Shown: positions 22,762 through 31,002 of the stretch, piece after piece | How the letters are laid out: each line of letters begins with the position of its first letter | Numbering within the stretch: position 1 is the stretch's first letter | Source: CAZXMB01 sp964641715 | GTDB lineage: Bacteria; Desulfobacterota; BSN033; UBA1163 | NCBI GenBank assembly: GCA_964641715.1 | Contig: CAZXMB010000001.1 | Location: forward strand, 1-47,747 | Length of the DNA stretch: 47,747 bases | Direction: 5' to 3' | Translations under genes and position numbers: made by a program | Notes under the pieces: model-generated | Seen by the model: the letters and a program-made list of their open reading frames with translations, nothing else | Told to the model about the DNA's origin: nothing | Databases searched by the model: none

Positions 22762-23793
22762 GTGAAAGAGATTGGAGTAAAAGTAGCCCTCCTTTATAAC
22801 CTTCTTGAGCGGCTCGAAATGGGGGAAGAAAAGGATATTCTTGCTGAGGAGGCTATTGTTGAAGAGATCGGCGCTATTGAAGAAGCGCTCCTCTCCCTTG
22901 GACATCAGTGCTTCGTGATGGCCATCCGGGAGGATATTCATCCGGTGGTTCACTGGTTGAAGGAGATTCGGCCCGATGTGGTTTTTAACCTCTGTGAAAG
23001 TGTGTATGGCGATGCCTGCCTGGAGCCGAATATCCCGGCCCTGCTCGATCTTTTGCGGATCCCTTATACAGGATCTTCTCCCTTGACCCTTGGATTGTGC
23101 TTGGATAAAGGAAAAGTGAAGGACATTCTTGCCTCTCAGGGTATCCTGACTCCCCGATATAAGATATTTGATCACGAGATCAATCATCTCAGGGGAAATA
23201 TCTTCCCGATCATTGTCAAACCTCTTCATGAAGACGGGAGCCTTGGAATATCCAGGGAGAGTGTCATCTATGATGATGATGGGCTCAACAGGCAGATTCG
23301 ATATATCCTCGAAAGATATCGGCAGCCCGCCCTGGTCGAAGAGTTCATTGATGGAAGGGAATTAAATGTGGCCCTGATGGAGACGGATGGAAAGGTTGAG
23401 GTCCTCCCGATTTCTGAGATCGACTATTCAGAGTTTCCAGAGGGGACCCCGAAGATATGCGGGTACGAAGCAAAATGGGTTACAGAGAGTATCGAATATC
23501 AAAAATCAAAACCCGTCTGTCCCGCTCCGCTGGAATGGGTTTTGCAAAAGAGGCTGGAACATATTGCGGTCAAAGTTTTTAAACTTTTTGGTTGCCGGGA
23601 TTATGCTCGAGTGGATATGCGTGTGGACCGAGACGGGAAGATCTATGTCCTGGAAGTCAACCCCAATCCGGATATTTCTCCGCAGTCAGGGATGGCCAGG
23701 GCCATTAAGGTCCAGGGGATGGCCTATAGTGAATTCGTTAAGAATGTGCTCGAGAAGGCCCTGCATAGGAAAAATGGGAGACTATCCGGTTGA
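22762..23793 (+). CDS. ATP-grasp ligase 2, D-Ala-D-Ala ligase-like
   Basis: A 343-aa Ddl-fold ATP-grasp protein, paralogous to the one at 16572. Shared blocks include FNLCESVYGD, IPALLDLLRIPYTGSSPLTLGLCLDKGK, IVKPLHEDGSLG, LVEEFIDGRELNV and RVDMRVDRDGKIYVLEVNPNPDISP (metal-binding Glu/Asn present). As in the paralogue, the D-Ala-binding N-terminal loop of true Ddl is missing. The start is GTG 22762 after GGAGGAG; an ATG 4 bp upstream is in another frame. Directly downstream of a lysine aminomutase, it may ligate beta-lysine or a derivative to another carboxylate. The fold is firm; substrates are inferred. Confidence 0.86.
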   Translation: MKEIGVKVALLYNLLERLEMGEEKDILAEEAIVEEIGAIEEALLSLGHQCFVMAIREDIHPVVHWLKEIRPDVVFNLCESVYGDACLEPNIPALLDLLRIPYTGSSPLTLGLCLDKGKVKDILASQGILTPRYKIFDHEINHLRGNIFPIIVKPLHEDGSLGISRESVIYDDDGLNRQIRYILERYRQPALVEEFIDGRELNVALMETDGKVEVLPISEIDYSEFPEGTPKICGYEAKWVTESIEYQKSKPVCPAPLEWVLQKRLEHIAVKVFKLFGCRDYARVDMRVDRDGKIYVLEVNPNPDISPQSGMARAIKVQGMAYSEFVKNVLEKALHRKNGRLSG

Positions 23794-23840
23794 TGCTCGT
23801 TTCTTTTTTTTCCGTTCGTTAACACGTGACCACATAAAAT

Positions 23841-23975
23841 CCCAATCACCAAATTCCAAACACCCAATAATCACCAATCACCAAATTCCAATCACCAGAA
23901 ACTTATGAACCGTTTAAAATTTTGGTCATTGATGATTGGTTATTATTTGATGATGGGTGCTTGGAATTCGGTTAT
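23841..23975. repeat. Inverted repeat of heptamer words (AATCACC/AAATTCC type)
   Basis: The left arm (23841-23896) is a run of degenerate 7-nt words such as AATCACC, AAATTCC, AATCACC, AAATTCC, AATCACC. The right arm (23921-23975) carries their reverse complements (GATTGGT, TGGAATT, GATGGGTG). Together they could fold into a long, bulged hairpin occupying most of the 190-bp gap before the methyltransferase gene. Closely similar words recur at 35501-35641. Confidence 0.75.
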
Positions 23976-23986
23976 TTTTTAGACAG

Positions 23987-25168
23987 ATGAATATATTGCC
24001 AAAGATCATGCTTAAAAAAGGAAAAGAAAAACCACTGCTCAGGGGGCACCCCTGGGTTTTCTCAGGAGCGGTGGGAGAGATCGAAGGGGATGTTTCTCCT
24101 GGAGATCAGGGGGAGGTTTACTCCGCAGAAGACCAATTTTTAGGAATCGGGCATCTCAACCCTCACTCTCAAATCATCCTCCGCCTTCTGACCCAAAAGA
24201 AGGAGGAGATCGGGTACGATTTTTTTAAAGAAAGAATATTGAGGGCCGCAGGGCTGAGAGAGAAATGGGCCGGGGGAAAGGCCAATGCCTTTCGTATGAT
24301 CAATGGAGAAGGAGATTTTCTTCCGGGGCTTGTTGTGGATCGATATGGGGATATCCTTGTCCTTCAATGTCTGACAGCGGGAATGGATCGGTTGAAAGAT
24401 CTCATCGTAGAAATTTTGGTCAAACATTTTCATCCTCAAAGCATCTATGAAAGGAGCGATGTTCGATCCAGAAGAGAGGAGGGGCTGGAAGAGACAAAAG
24501 GCCTCCTCTACGGGAAAGAGGTTCTTCATCCGGTTGAAATAGAGGAATACAGCTGCCATTTCAGAGTGGATATTGAGGGAGGCCAGAAGACCGGTTTTTA
24601 CCTGGACCAGAGGGAGAATCGCCTCTTTTTAAGAGAACTCTCTCACGGAAAGAAGGTATTGGATTGCTTCTCTTATACCGGGGCTTTTTCCATTCATTCA
24701 GGGTGCGGGGGAGCGGAGCAGATTACCCTTATCGAATCCTCCGGAGAGGCATTGAATATGGCCAAGGAACACTTTGTCCTCAATGGTTTGAATAAAGTCC
24801 CCTTTCAGTTGGTCAGAGGAGACGCCTTTGAAGTTCTAAGAGACCTTGAGCCCCGATACGACCTCATCATCCTTGACCCACCGCCCTTCGCCAAAAAGAA
24901 GGGACAACTTCAGGGCGCTTCGAGAGGTTATAAAGACCTTAACCTCCAGGCCTTCCGTCTGTTAAGGCAGGGAGGTCTTCTCTTCACCTTCTCCTGCTCC
25001 CACCATATGAGCTGGGATCTCTTTCAGAAGATTGTCTTTGCCGCGGCCGTAGATGCGGGCAAGAAAGTTCAAATCTTAGCTAAGAGAGGGCATCCCATTG
25101 ACCACCCCTTTTCTTTATCCCACCCCGAGGGAGAATATCTAAAAGGCTTCCTCTGCAGATTGCTATAA
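23987..25168 (+). CDS. rlmI: SAM-dependent rRNA cytosine-C5 methyltransferase, RlmI-like
   Basis: A 393-aa protein with an N-terminal PUA-type RNA-binding domain (about 8-80, LKKGKEKPLLRGHPWVFSGAV), a middle RlmI/EEHEE-like domain, and a Rossmann methyltransferase domain (about 185-393). It has the SAM-site motif VLDCFSYTGAFSIHSG, the acidic ILDPPPFAKKKG and the catalytic-type TFSCSHHM (Cys). This is the class I methyltransferase family of E. coli RlmI (23S rRNA m5C1962), with matching length. I give ATG 23987; ATG 24008 and an upstream GTG are alternatives because none has a strong Shine-Dalgarno. A long heptamer repeat precedes it. Confidence 0.85.
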   Translation: MNILPKIMLKKGKEKPLLRGHPWVFSGAVGEIEGDVSPGDQGEVYSAEDQFLGIGHLNPHSQIILRLLTQKKEEIGYDFFKERILRAAGLREKWAGGKANAFRMINGEGDFLPGLVVDRYGDILVLQCLTAGMDRLKDLIVEILVKHFHPQSIYERSDVRSRREEGLEETKGLLYGKEVLHPVEIEEYSCHFRVDIEGGQKTGFYLDQRENRLFLRELSHGKKVLDCFSYTGAFSIHSGCGGAEQITLIESSGEALNMAKEHFVLNGLNKVPFQLVRGDAFEVLRDLEPRYDLIILDPPPFAKKKGQLQGASRGYKDLNLQAFRLLRQGGLLFTFSCSHHMSWDLFQKIVFAAAVDAGKKVQILAKRGHPIDHPFSLSHPEGEYLKGFLCRLL

Positions 25169-25172
25169 CTTC

Positions 25173-25201
25173 TTGACCGCATTATAAGATTCGGTTAATA
25201 T
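25173..25201 (+). promoter_or_regulatory. Sigma-70 promoter for aspS
   Basis: TTGACC (25173-25178), 17-bp spacer, TAATAT (25196-25201). The same -10 hexamer and spacing occur in the promoter at 1936-1964. The start point would be about 20 nt before the aspS ATG. Confidence 0.5.
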
Positions 25202-25227
25202 TACAAGTCACCAATCACGGTGAATGA

Positions 25228-27009
25228 ATGATGATTGACCTCTTAGGCGACCTGAGAAGAACAGATTACTGTGGTGACCTCCGGAAAAAGGATGCTGGAC
25301 GAAAGGTTACTCTCTTGGGGTGGGTCCAGAGGAGAAGGGATCTCGGCGGCCTCATCTTCGTTGAGATGAGGGATCGGGAGGGGATTGTTCAGACAGTTTT
25401 CAACCCGGAGATCCATCGCCAGACCCATGAGAAGGCCCAGTTGCTTCGAAGTGAATACGTAATCGGGATCAAAGGGGAGGTGGTGGCAAGGCCGAAAGGC
25501 ACGGAGAATCTTAAACTCAGCACAGGAGAGATCGAAGTATTGGTGGAGGAACTGAAGATACTCAACACCTCCAAGAACCCTCCTTTCCTCATCGAGGATG
25601 AGGAGGAGGTCGCAGAGAATACCCGGTTGAAGTACCGGTATTTAGACCTCCGAAAGCCAGGGCTCCAAAAGAATTTAAGGCTGAGACATCGATTGGCCAA
25701 GGAGGTGAGAAATTACTTTGACCGGTTGGGTTTCTTAGAGATTGAGACCCCCATGCTCACAAAGAGCACACCCGAAGGGGCAAGGGATTTCCTGGTACCG
25801 AGCCGTCTTAACCCGGGTCATTTCTATGCCCTTCCTCAATCCCCTCAACTCTTTAAACAGATCTTGATGATCTCCGGGTATGATCGATATTTTCAGATTG
25901 TGCGCTGCTTTCGCGACGAAGACCTCCGGTCTGATCGTCAGCCCGAGTTTACGCAGATCGATGTGGAGATGTCCTTCGTTTCTGTCGAGGATATTCAGAA
26001 GACCATGGAGGGGCTGATGGTCCATCTCTTTCAAGAGGGTCTCAAGCGGGAACTCAAAACCCCGTTTCCGGCGTTGAGCTATGAAGAAGCAATCAGCAGG
26101 TTCGGGGTGGATAAACCCGATACCCGTTTCGGGTTGGAATTGCATGACCTGACCGAAGAGTTCAGGCATTCCTCTTTTAAGGTGTTCCGCGAAGGAGTGG
26201 ACGGAGGAGGGATGATCAAGGCGGTCAATGTAAAAGGGGGAGGTTCCTTTTCAAGAAAGGATGTGGATGAGTTTACCCACTTCGTCCAAAACTTTGGTGC
26301 CAAGGGATTGATCTCAGTGAGAGTGAAAGGGGACGGATGGGACTCGGTCCTCCAGAAATTTGTCACTCCTGAGGAGAAAAAAACGGTGGAGGAAAAACTT
26401 CAGACCCGGGAAGGCGATCTTGTTGTTTTCGTGGCAGGCCCCCCCAAAGTGGTGAATCAATCCTTGGCCAACCTCCGTCTTCATCTCGGGGAGAAGATGG
26501 GACTTATCCCTAAGGATCAATTCCAATTCGTCTGGATCCTCGATTTTCCTCTACTGGAGTATGACGAGACCGAGAGGAGATTTGTGGCTGTTCATCACCC
26601 TTTCACCGCACCCAGGGATGAGGACATTTCCCTGTTGAAGGACCATCCGGAGCGGGTTAAGGCCAAGGCCTATGATCTGGTTCTCAATGGGTCGGAGATC
26701 GGAGGGGGAAGCATCCGGAACCATCTGAAGGAGGTCCAATCGCTTCTCTTCGAAAAATTGGGGATGGATGAGGGTGAGGCGAGGGAGAGGTTTGGGTTTT
26801 TGTTAGAGGCCCTCGAATACGGAACCCCACCCCACGGGGGAATCGCCTTCGGATTTGATCGTCTGGTGATGATCCTCAGCCATTCGGAGTCGATCCGGGA
26901 CGTGATCGCTTTTCCGAAAACCCAGAAAGGGACCTGTCTGATGACCGAGGCTCCTTCCAAAGTGGATACCAAACAACTGGATGAACTGTGGGTTAAATTG
27001 AAGGTCTAA
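25228..27009 (+). CDS. aspS: Aspartyl-tRNA synthetase
   Basis: A 593-aa class II synthetase. An N-terminal OB-fold anticodon-binding domain (about 25-120, GWVQRRRDLGGLIFVEMRDREG) leads to the catalytic core: motif 2 RCFRDEDLRSDRQPEFTQID and motif 3 HGGIAFGFDRLVMIL. The GAD insertion domain typical of bacterial AspRS lies at about 295-420. The length is that of the bacterial type. Whether it is discriminating or non-discriminating (also charging tRNA-Asn) cannot be settled by eye. Two in-frame ATGs (25228, 25231) are adjacent. The DRE-TIM enzyme gene follows after 23 bp with its own GGGAGGGAGG site. Confidence 0.95.
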   Translation: MMIDLLGDLRRTDYCGDLRKKDAGRKVTLLGWVQRRRDLGGLIFVEMRDREGIVQTVFNPEIHRQTHEKAQLLRSEYVIGIKGEVVARPKGTENLKLSTGEIEVLVEELKILNTSKNPPFLIEDEEEVAENTRLKYRYLDLRKPGLQKNLRLRHRLAKEVRNYFDRLGFLEIETPMLTKSTPEGARDFLVPSRLNPGHFYALPQSPQLFKQILMISGYDRYFQIVRCFRDEDLRSDRQPEFTQIDVEMSFVSVEDIQKTMEGLMVHLFQEGLKRELKTPFPALSYEEAISRFGVDKPDTRFGLELHDLTEEFRHSSFKVFREGVDGGGMIKAVNVKGGGSFSRKDVDEFTHFVQNFGAKGLISVRVKGDGWDSVLQKFVTPEEKKTVEEKLQTREGDLVVFVAGPPKVVNQSLANLRLHLGEKMGLIPKDQFQFVWILDFPLLEYDETERRFVAVHHPFTAPRDEDISLLKDHPERVKAKAYDLVLNGSEIGGGSIRNHLKEVQSLLFEKLGMDEGEARERFGFLLEALEYGTPPHGGIAFGFDRLVMILSHSESIRDVIAFPKTQKGTCLMTEAPSKVDTKQLDELWVKLKV

Positions 27010-27032
27010 TTTCATGGGGGGAGGGAGGAAGT

Positions 27033-28847
27033 ATGACCATCACCCGAAAGAGGAAGGTATTTCAAACCCAATCCAATAAAGGCCCCTATCCCCTCCTGGA
27101 TGTCCAGGAACCGAACCTTTACCGACACATCTTTCCATACGAAGAGGTCTGCAGGATAGAGTTCGACAATAAATTTGTCTTCACCGATCCTCCCGAAGAG
27201 ATCTTCATCACCGACACGACCTTCCGGGATGGACAGCAGGCCAGGCCTCCTTATACGGTGGAACAGATCGTTGACCTCTATGATATGCTCCACAAATTGG
27301 GAGGGGTCAATGGGGTGATTCGCCAATGTGAGTTCTTCCTTTACAGTGAAAAGGATAAAGAGGCGGTGCGAAGATGTCAGGAGAGGAATTATCGCTATCC
27401 TGAGATTACCGGATGGATCCGCGCTGTCAAAGAAGACTTTAAACTGGTGAAGGAAATGGGGCTGAAAGAGACAGGCATCCTCACCTCCATCTCGGATTAC
27501 CACATCTTTTTAAAACTGAGAAAGAACAGGAGGGTCGTTTTAAGGGAATATCTCTCGATTGTCTCTTCGGCCTTAGATCTGGGGATCATCCCCCGTTGCC
27601 ATTTTGAGGATGTCACCCGGGCCGATATCTATGGCTTCTGCGTCCCCTTTGCCCAGGATCTCATGCGCCTCTCCGAGGAGGCGAAACTTCCGGTCAAAAT
27701 CCGGCTCTGCGATACCATGGGATACGGAGTCACCTATCCGGGAGCTTCCCTTCCTCGGTGCGTACCCAAAATCGTCCGGGCCATGGTCGATGATGCAGGG
27801 GTTCCCTCAGAGTCCCTTGAATGGCACGGTCATAATGATTTCTACAAGGGATTGACCAATGCGACCATGGCCTGGCTCTACGGATGTGCCGGTGCCAATG
27901 GAACACTTTTGGGCTTTGGGGAGAGGACAGGCAATACCCCTATCGAGGGGCTGATTATCGAATATATCAGCCTCATGGGACATGACCATGGCATCGATAC
28001 GACGATGATCACAGAGATCAGAAATTACTTTGAACGGGTGGTGGGAGTCCATATTCCTCCGGGCATGCCTTTTGTGGGCGCAAACTTCAATGCCACCAGT
28101 GCGGGGATTCACGCGGATGGCATTCTGAAGAATGAGGAGATCTATAATATTTTCAATACCACAAAGATTCTCAACCGTCCGATCTCGATTTCGGTCAACG
28201 ATAAATCAGGCCTGGCAGGCATTGCCCAGTGGATCAATTCCCATTTTGCCCTGACCGGGAAGGATCGGGTCGAAAAGACGCATCCTGGAGTGGCCAGGAT
28301 CAACCGCTGGGTGACCAAACAGTATGAGGAGGGGAGGACGACCTCCATCTCAGACCAGGAGATGGAGAAGGTGACCCGGAAGTATCTGCCCGAATATTTT
28401 GTCTCCGAATTTGACCGGTTGAAGGCGAAGGCCTATGAGATGGCGGCTCATATCGTTGAACGGGTGATTGAGAAGCCTGAGCTGAAATCGCTCAATCCAG
28501 CACAGATAGAACCCATCTTGCAATCCTTACTGGATGAATATCCCTATCTCCAGTATGTCTATGCCGTGAATGTGCACGGGATGAAAATCACGCGGACGAT
28601 CGTCCAGCCGGTGGATCAATCCAAATATGAGAATATTCCTCTGGGGGAGAATTACTCAAACCGGCCCTGGTTCATTGAGCCCTTGAAGAACGGTAAGATC
28701 CACGTGACCAATCCCTATTCATCAAAACATACAGGGGTTCTCTGTATCACTGTCTCCGGACCCATTCGAAATGAAGTTGGAGAGATCCAGGGCATCCTTG
28801 GGCTCGATATCCGGTTTGAAGACCTGACCAAGAGCGAAGAAGAATAA
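27033..28847 (+). CDS. DRE-TIM metallolyase, probable Re-citrate synthase, with C-terminal Cache-like domain
   Basis: A 604-aa protein. The N-terminal two-thirds is a DRE-TIM barrel of the isopropylmalate/homocitrate synthase superfamily: TFRDGQQ (Arg65, Asp66), the metal motif HGHND (265-269) and a NFNATSAGIHADG loop. The C-terminal ~110 residues (about 495-600) look like a Cache/PDC sensor domain: NYSNRPWFIEPLKNGK, VTNPYSS, ITVSGPIRNEVGEIQGILGLDI. Long homologues in syntrophic Deltaproteobacteria include Re-citrate synthase (oxaloacetate + acetyl-CoA to citrate), and the nearby malate dehydrogenase, fumarase and carboxylase genes fit that role. Homologues are sometimes misnamed histone-lysine methyltransferase. 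The barrel is firm, citrate synthase probable, and the Cache call rests on pattern similarity. Confidence 0.8.
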   Translation: MTITRKRKVFQTQSNKGPYPLLDVQEPNLYRHIFPYEEVCRIEFDNKFVFTDPPEEIFITDTTFRDGQQARPPYTVEQIVDLYDMLHKLGGVNGVIRQCEFFLYSEKDKEAVRRCQERNYRYPEITGWIRAVKEDFKLVKEMGLKETGILTSISDYHIFLKLRKNRRVVLREYLSIVSSALDLGIIPRCHFEDVTRADIYGFCVPFAQDLMRLSEEAKLPVKIRLCDTMGYGVTYPGASLPRCVPKIVRAMVDDAGVPSESLEWHGHNDFYKGLTNATMAWLYGCAGANGTLLGFGERTGNTPIEGLIIEYISLMGHDHGIDTTMITEIRNYFERVVGVHIPPGMPFVGANFNATSAGIHADGILKNEEIYNIFNTTKILNRPISISVNDKSGLAGIAQWINSHFALTGKDRVEKTHPGVARINRWVTKQYEEGRTTSISDQEMEKVTRKYLPEYFVSEFDRLKAKAYEMAAHIVERVIEKPELKSLNPAQIEPILQSLLDEYPYLQYVYAVNVHGMKITRTIVQPVDQSKYENIPLGENYSNRPWFIEPLKNGKIHVTNPYSSKHTGVLCITVSGPIRNEVGEIQGILGLDIRFEDLTKSEEE

Positions 28848-28865
28848 TTACCTATAAAATGAAGG

Positions 28866-28985
28866 GTTCGTTTAACGGCAACGGTAACGATGCCCGTATC
28901 GTGATAAAAGGCTACGTCTCTCGTATTAATTTTTTTAACGTAACCGTTACCGAAAGACTAAACGGGCTTCGTGTCCGTAACCCTA
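28866..28985. repeat. Inverted repeat of hexamer words (AACGGN type)
   Basis: The left arm has AACGGC, AACGGT, AACGAT then GCCCGT; the right arm has CGTAACCGTTACCG then ACGGGC. The arms are imperfect reverse complements around a central AT-rich stretch (TTAATTTTTTTAA, about 28926-28938). It lies in the 219-bp gap before the acyl-CoA ligase start at 29067. A frame open from 28971 runs through the last part but lacks a start signal. Confidence 0.6.
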
Positions 28986-29066
28986 ACCCGAGCCTCTGGA
29001 GTATTTTCATCCTTCGAAGGTGACGGAACCCTTCACGAAAGATTGTTAAGAGAGGATTATAAAAAG

Positions 29067-30647
29067 ATGATTCTGACGGAGACATTGGTAAAAGCGCTTA
29101 AACTCTTTCCCGAGAAACACGCCATCGTGTGTGGAAAGAAAAAATGGACCTATCAAGAATTCTACAACCGAATCAATCGTCTCTCTCATGCCTTAAAGGA
29201 TTTTGGGATTCAGAAGGATGACAAGGTGGCTATCCTTCACCCCAACTGCCACTATTTCTTGGAATCCTATTACGGGATTGCCCGGATCGGGGCTGTCTCC
29301 GTCCCGATCAATTACAGGCTCTCCCCTTCGGAGATCGCTTATATTCTTAAGGATTCGGAATCAGAGATCCTGATTTCTGACCCTGTGTTCGAGAAGGCTG
29401 TTGATTCGATCAGGGGGAAGCTCTCAGAGATTAAATGGATAATCTGGACAGGAGAGGTGAACGTCAACAAGGAATCTCGAGATTTAAATTATGAAAAGAT
29501 GATATTTCAGAAAAATTCCGATGTCATTCCTGAGATTCATATTGACGGGGAAGACATCGCCCAGCTTTACTATACGAGCGGGACAACGGGGAGACCCAAG
29601 GGAGTGATGCTATCCCATAAGAATGTGATGAGCCATGCCCTTGGGACCATTGCAGAAGTGCATCTTTCGGACCGGGATGTGTGGATTCATGTGGCTCCCC
29701 TCTTTCATCTGGCGGATGCCTGGGCTACCTGGGCCATCACCTGGGTGGGGGGAACCCATGTCCTTGTGAGAGAGTTTGACCCGAAGAGAGTTCTCGAAAC
29801 AATCGAGAGGGAAAGGGTCACCCTCACCAATCTCATCCCCACAATGCTCAACCTCATGGTCAATGATCCGGAGGTCGAGAAATATGATTACCGTAGCCTG
29901 AGGGTCTTATTGAGCGGAGGCGCGCCCATTGCTCCTGAAGTGGTAAGAAAGGTGGTGGAGACCTTTAGATGCGACTACATCCAGACCTACGGGATGACCG
30001 AAACCAGTCCCTATCTGACGCTCTCCATTTTAAAGGACCATTTGAAGGGGTTATCCAGTGAGGACCAGCTTCGGTTCAAGGCAAAGACAGGAAGAGAATT
30101 TATCGGAGTGGAGTTGAAAGTGGTCAATGAACAGGGAAAAGAGGTTCAAAAGGATGAGAGAGAGGTTGGAGAGATCATTGTCAGAGGGGACAGTGTGACC
30201 AGGGGGTATTGGAAACTGCCAGAAGAGACGGAAAGAACGATCAGGGATGGATGGCTCTATACCGGCGATATGGCAGTGATCGATGAAGAAGGTTATGTGA
30301 CCATCGTTGACCGAAAAAAGGATATGATCCTGACTGGCGGAGAAAATGTCTATTCGACAGAAGTTGAGAATGTCCTCTACATGCATCCTGCCATTTTAGA
30401 GTGTGCGGTCATTGGAATACCCGATCAAAAATGGGGTGAAGCGGTGAAGGGAATCGTCGTGTTGAAACCCGGTCAAAAGACGACTGAACAGGAGATCATT
30501 CAATTCTGCAAAGACCGTATTGCTCATTATAAGGCTCCCAAATCGATCGATTTCATTGATGCGCTTCCGAGAACGGGTTCCGGAAAGATCCATAAAAAGG
30601 GGTTAAGAGATCAATATTGGAAAGGCTACGAAAGGAAAGTCCATTAG
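29067..30647 (+). CDS. Acyl-CoA synthetase (AMP-forming)
   Basis: A 526-aa member of the ANL adenylating superfamily that activates a carboxylic acid to its CoA thioester through an acyl-AMP. The P-loop motif YYTSGTTGRPKGVMLSH is complete. A5-type YGMTETSPY, A7 WLYTGDMAVIDEEGY, A8 DRKKDMILTGGENVYSTEVE and the C-terminal catalytic Lys in RTGSGKIHKKGL are present. The length and motifs fit medium/long-chain fatty acid or aromatic acid ligases; the acid is not determined. I start it at ATG 29067, where the family begins, and not at 28971, which would add 32 residues encoded by a repeat. The location suggests feeding acyl-CoA into beta-oxidation with electron sorting by the Hdr cluster. Confidence 0.88.
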   Translation: MILTETLVKALKLFPEKHAIVCGKKKWTYQEFYNRINRLSHALKDFGIQKDDKVAILHPNCHYFLESYYGIARIGAVSVPINYRLSPSEIAYILKDSESEILISDPVFEKAVDSIRGKLSEIKWIIWTGEVNVNKESRDLNYEKMIFQKNSDVIPEIHIDGEDIAQLYYTSGTTGRPKGVMLSHKNVMSHALGTIAEVHLSDRDVWIHVAPLFHLADAWATWAITWVGGTHVLVREFDPKRVLETIERERVTLTNLIPTMLNLMVNDPEVEKYDYRSLRVLLSGGAPIAPEVVRKVVETFRCDYIQTYGMTETSPYLTLSILKDHLKGLSSEDQLRFKAKTGREFIGVELKVVNEQGKEVQKDEREVGEIIVRGDSVTRGYWKLPEETERTIRDGWLYTGDMAVIDEEGYVTIVDRKKDMILTGGENVYSTEVENVLYMHPAILECAVIGIPDQKWGEAVKGIVVLKPGQKTTEQEIIQFCKDRIAHYKAPKSIDFIDALPRTGSGKIHKKGLRDQYWKGYERKVH

Positions 30648-30891
30648 ATAGACCCCCTTCGTATTCCCTTCTTGGTTGGTGGAAAACCTTTCCCTGAGGC
30701 GAGGATGGTTTTCTTTCTTTCGTTCATCTTTCCTGAGTTCGATGGGCAAAAGAATGTCACCGCCATGCCTGAAGGCAGGCAGGTATAGGATTTTTTTAAC
30801 ACTCCCGCCCTGTAGTAGGTTAGGTTCAGGACCTGCCGGATCGTCAGATTTCCCCGATCGAGAGAGACATCAGCCGGAAATAGGTTTTTTC
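30648..30891. other. Intergenic region with hairpins before the carboxyltransferase gene
   Basis: No convincing gene. GAAAACC ... GGTTTTC followed by TTTCTTTC (about 30682-30722) may end the acyl-CoA ligase transcript. A CTGAAGGCAGG-type palindrome (TGCCTGAAGGCA, near 30767-30778) is a small repeat; a related CTTGCCTGCC element is at about 35601. The promoter and operator follow at 30892-30925. Confidence 0.45.
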
Positions 30892-30925
30892 TTGACAAGG
30901 AGTTTTATTTGATGTTAACGTTAAC
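30892..30925 (+). promoter_or_regulatory. Promoter with LacI-type operator
   Basis: TTGACA (30892-30897) is followed, where the -10 should lie, by the perfect 12-bp palindrome GTTAACGTTAAC (30914-30925) with central CG, typical of LacI-family operators. Bound repressor would cover the -10. A LacI-family gene is the second gene downstream (32516), making an autoregulated carboxyltransferase-lacI unit plausible. The -10 itself is poor (TTAACG at 17-bp spacing). Confidence 0.6.
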
Positions 30926-31002
30926 GCATCATTTAATAATTTGTAGCAGGAGAGAGGGGAAAAGGTCCAACCAATTTAGATTATAGAAAAGGAGAGGAGA
31001 AA

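Noticed and set aside
16572..23793. Either ATP-grasp gene as the housekeeping ddl
   Set aside because: There are no mur/fts neighbours and the N-terminal D-Ala recognition loop is missing in both.
23387..23908. 173-aa ORF overlapping the end of ATP-grasp 2
   Set aside because: It is an out-of-frame shadow running into the heptamer repeat.
27033..28847. Histone-lysine methyltransferase
   Set aside because: No SET or DOT1 features are present; the barrel motifs TFRDGQQ and HGHND place it in the DRE-TIM family.
30644..30898. Minus-strand 84-aa ORF after the acyl-CoA ligase
   Set aside because: It spans hairpin repeats and the -35 of the next operon, shows no domain, and runs against all neighbours.
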